34,220 nucleotides of DNA, taken from DHVE2 group archaeon. Its GTDB lineage: Archaea > Thermoplasmatota > Thermoplasmata > Thermoplasmatales > Aciduliprofundaceae. Under the pieces are notes generated by a model, which did not search any database, was not told the origin of the DNA, and saw only the letters and a program-made list of their open reading frames with translations. Position numbers and translations under genes: made by a program. The DNA is taken from the NCBI GenBank assembly GCA_015523125.1, contig WAKX01000030.1:1-34220 (forward strand), read 5' to 3'. Positions 32,973 through 34,220 of the stretch are shown one piece after another (position 1 is the first letter of the stretch; the number at the start of each line of letters is the position of its first letter).

Positions 32973-33221
32973 TTACAACCTTTCTTCTTCTCTTAGCGGG
33001 CTCTCTGGAGCGTCCGCAGGCACGGCCACAACGTCAATATCTGCGGCTCGGTGCCATTGTTCTCCCCGTGCAGATATCGGAAGTGTGCAAGCAATACGCA
33101 CATATTGCCCATCCGTGGACACTCCCGTTATCGTGCCTTCATAAAGCGTCGTGTCCAACATATCTTCTCCGCTAAGGGAGTATATTATTTTCTTTCCCAC
33201 CCAACTTTTGGCATTTTCCAT
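32973..33221 (-). CDS. Small SH3-like element protein, unknown function
   Basis: I start it at ATG 33221 because GGAG lies eleven bases upstream in a good leader and the longer frame would overlap the upstream gene. The 82-residue product looks like a small beta barrel (WVGKKIIYSLSGED, LYEGTITGVSTDGQYVRIAC). It ends in an acidic/Pro tail. No family is recognised. Confidence 0.55.
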   Translation of the reverse strand: MENAKSWVGKKIIYSLSGEDMLDTTLYEGTITGVSTDGQYVRIACTLPISARGEQWHRAADIDVVAVPADAPESPLREEERL

Positions 33222-33234
33222 TTTTACCACTCCT

Positions 33235-34220
33235 TCATGCTTCAACCTTTGCACAACCAGAGGATTCCCACATAACCATGGTGTCCCCCAGCGCCATGCC
33301 ATCCGGTACGTCTATTTGCTCTTCGGGCAAATTGCGGATTAGCACACTAAAACTTATTTCGGCCGTGGTGCGCTTTGCTATGCCCCGCTTCTCCATTATT
33401 TTTAAAACTTTTTTAGAAACTGGTATTACCTCCCCACGCTTTACCGGCGGTACGTTGTGGTCTGGCAATGCAATCCCGTTTATGTCTCTCAAAAGCTCCA
33501 CGTGCTCATATTGCGGGGGCTCGGGATATATGGCCGCTAAAGAGGGGATATATGTAAGTGTGAATCCCGCCGGTGCGTCCGTGTGTATCACGGGGGGTAT
33601 ATCGGGGGCCAGCTCAAAGCCGCGGATGTTGTTTATTTCCAACTTTGCCCCATTGTGTTTAAATGGGTCGTCGTTATTCGCTGAGGAGGATGATATGGTT
33701 CCAGCGGTTCCAGAAGTTCCAGCATACTTACATACACCAGAAAAACAGGCTTTTTTATCCTTCTTACCCTTTAGTGGTGTAATCCTTTTTTTCTGATAAC
33801 CTTTCGGTGTATGCATGGTAGTTGGAACCTCTGGAACTCTTGGAACCATGTTATAATCAATTCTTTCATCTTGGATTGGCCATGGTATTTCGCCCACTTC
33901 TCTGAAATCTACATATCTACGCCAATTTTCCGCCCACCGCATGGGATTTTCCAGAAGGATTATATGGGGAGTTTTTTGCTTATCCTTGATTTTGAGTTTC
34001 TTCTTTTGCACCTTAAAGCCCAATTCTTTGAGAATTTCCTTATCCTTTCGGGTAAACTGGCCTATCATCTCCCTGAGCATTCCCGTGGTGATAACCAGCG
34101 GTTTACCCTCATCTTCTTCGCTGTAAAGATAGTCATTTCCATCCTCCTTAGGATCATAAAGGTAATCCCTGAATTTTTCCGATAAATCTTCAGTATTTCC
34201 CTCCAATAGCTCTACGATAG
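33235..34220 (-). CDS. C-terminal part of a larger element protein, possibly replication-related (5' end outside window)
   Basis: The frame is open to the window edge, so the 323 residues after TTG 34206 are only the 3' part. Visible are an acidic stretch with two DYLY copies, a winged-helix-like region (ITTGMLREMIGQFTRKDKEIL), and KTPHIILLENPMRWAENW. Next come a Pro-Val repeat (VPRVPEVP), a low-complexity Gly/Thr/Ser stretch (GTSGTAGT), and a late region LPDHNVPPVKRGEVIPVS followed by KIMEKRGIAKR. The last resembles small beta domains at the ends of archaeal GINS-type replication proteins. A helicase or primase C-terminus is a guess. The gene contains the inverted repeat at 33695-33849. Confidence 0.5.
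   Translation of the reverse strand, partial: IVELLEGNTEDLSEKFRDYLYDPKEDGNDYLYSEEDEGKPLVITTGMLREMIGQFTRKDKEILKELGFKVQKKKLKIKDKQKTPHIILLENPMRWAENWRRYVDFREVGEIPWPIQDERIDYNMVPRVPEVPTTMHTPKGYQKKRITPLKGKKDKKACFSGVCKYAGTSGTAGTISSSSANNDDPFKHNGAKLEINNIRGFELAPDIPPVIHTDAPAGFTLTYIPSLAAIYPEPPQYEHVELLRDINGIALPDHNVPPVKRGEVIPVSKKVLKIMEKRGIAKRTTAEISFSVLIRNLPEEQIDVPDGMALGDTMVMWESSGCAKVEA
33695..33849. repeat. Imperfect 44-bp inverted repeat with 67-bp spacer, built from 9-bp GTTCCAGnn units
   Basis: The left arm 33695-33738 and the reverse complement of 33806-33849 agree at 34 of 44 positions by direct comparison. The first nine and last eight bases match exactly. Each arm carries three tandem units of the type GTTCCAGnn. 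Both arms are inside a coding region: read on the minus strand they encode a Val-Pro repeat (right arm) and a Gly-Thr-Ser repeat (left arm). Confidence 0.85.

Noticed and set aside
33222-33302. Longer start of the SH3-like element gene
   Set aside because: It would overlap the upstream coding region by 68 bases with no SD, whereas ATG 33221 has a GGAG upstream after the upstream stop.

Overview
The window looks like chromosomal DNA of a heterotrophic, probably thermophilic euryarchaeon. The archaeal marks are TTTAWATA-type TATA boxes about 25 bases upstream of many starts, frequent leaderless ATG starts, an archaeal Sec61-beta, an archaeal-type NMN adenylyltransferase, archaeal tRNAs without encoded CCA, and surface proteins with PEF-CTERM-like tails. 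The gene set and the Asn-Gly-rich cytoplasmic tail of one surface protein recall the Aciduliprofundum/Thermoplasmata side of the Euryarchaeota. That placement is inference from memory, not a database result.

Region 1 (1-21.9 kb) is an alpha-glucan (starch, glycogen or pullulan) utilisation locus. After the tail of a purB-like gene and galT come seven plus-strand genes, packed with overlaps of 4-8 bases or gaps of a few bases. They encode a membrane-anchored protein with DOMON-like sugar-binding domains, a 1786-residue GH57 amylopullulanase fused to a MalE-type solute-binding protein, a 956-residue MalF-MalG fusion with an extracellular FN3-like domain, MalK, a GlgM-type GT4 glycosyltransferase, a maltokinase-like kinase, and a second secreted GH57 protein. 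Two convergent genes encode DOMON-like surface proteins with N-terminal membrane segments and PEF-CTERM-like anchors. A divergent gene encodes a sugar-1-phosphate nucleotidyltransferase. My reading is that glucan is bound and cut at the cell surface, handed to a tethered binding domain, imported by a single-chain permease with MalK, and partly routed to maltose-1-phosphate.

Region 2 (21.9-31.5 kb) is mixed housekeeping: a coiled-coil protein, a SAM hydroxide adenosyltransferase, acylphosphatase, a small membrane protein, a 3-methyladenine DNA glycosylase with an extra N-terminal domain, Sec61-beta, an operon of a NifX-like protein with two MinD/ferredoxin ATPases and a Panacea-like protein, NadM, tRNA-Ser(GCU), and an operon of a TPR protein, two GtrA-like proteins and ketopantoate reductase.

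Region 3 (31.43-34.22 kb) starts at the 3' end of tRNA-Phe(GAA). It holds six minus-strand genes: a ribbon-helix-helix regulator, four small proteins without clear assignment, and the 3' part of a larger gene with an internal imperfect inverted repeat. I interpret it as the left end of an integrated virus or plasmid that used tRNA-Phe as attachment site. No integrase lies in the window, and the right end is outside it.
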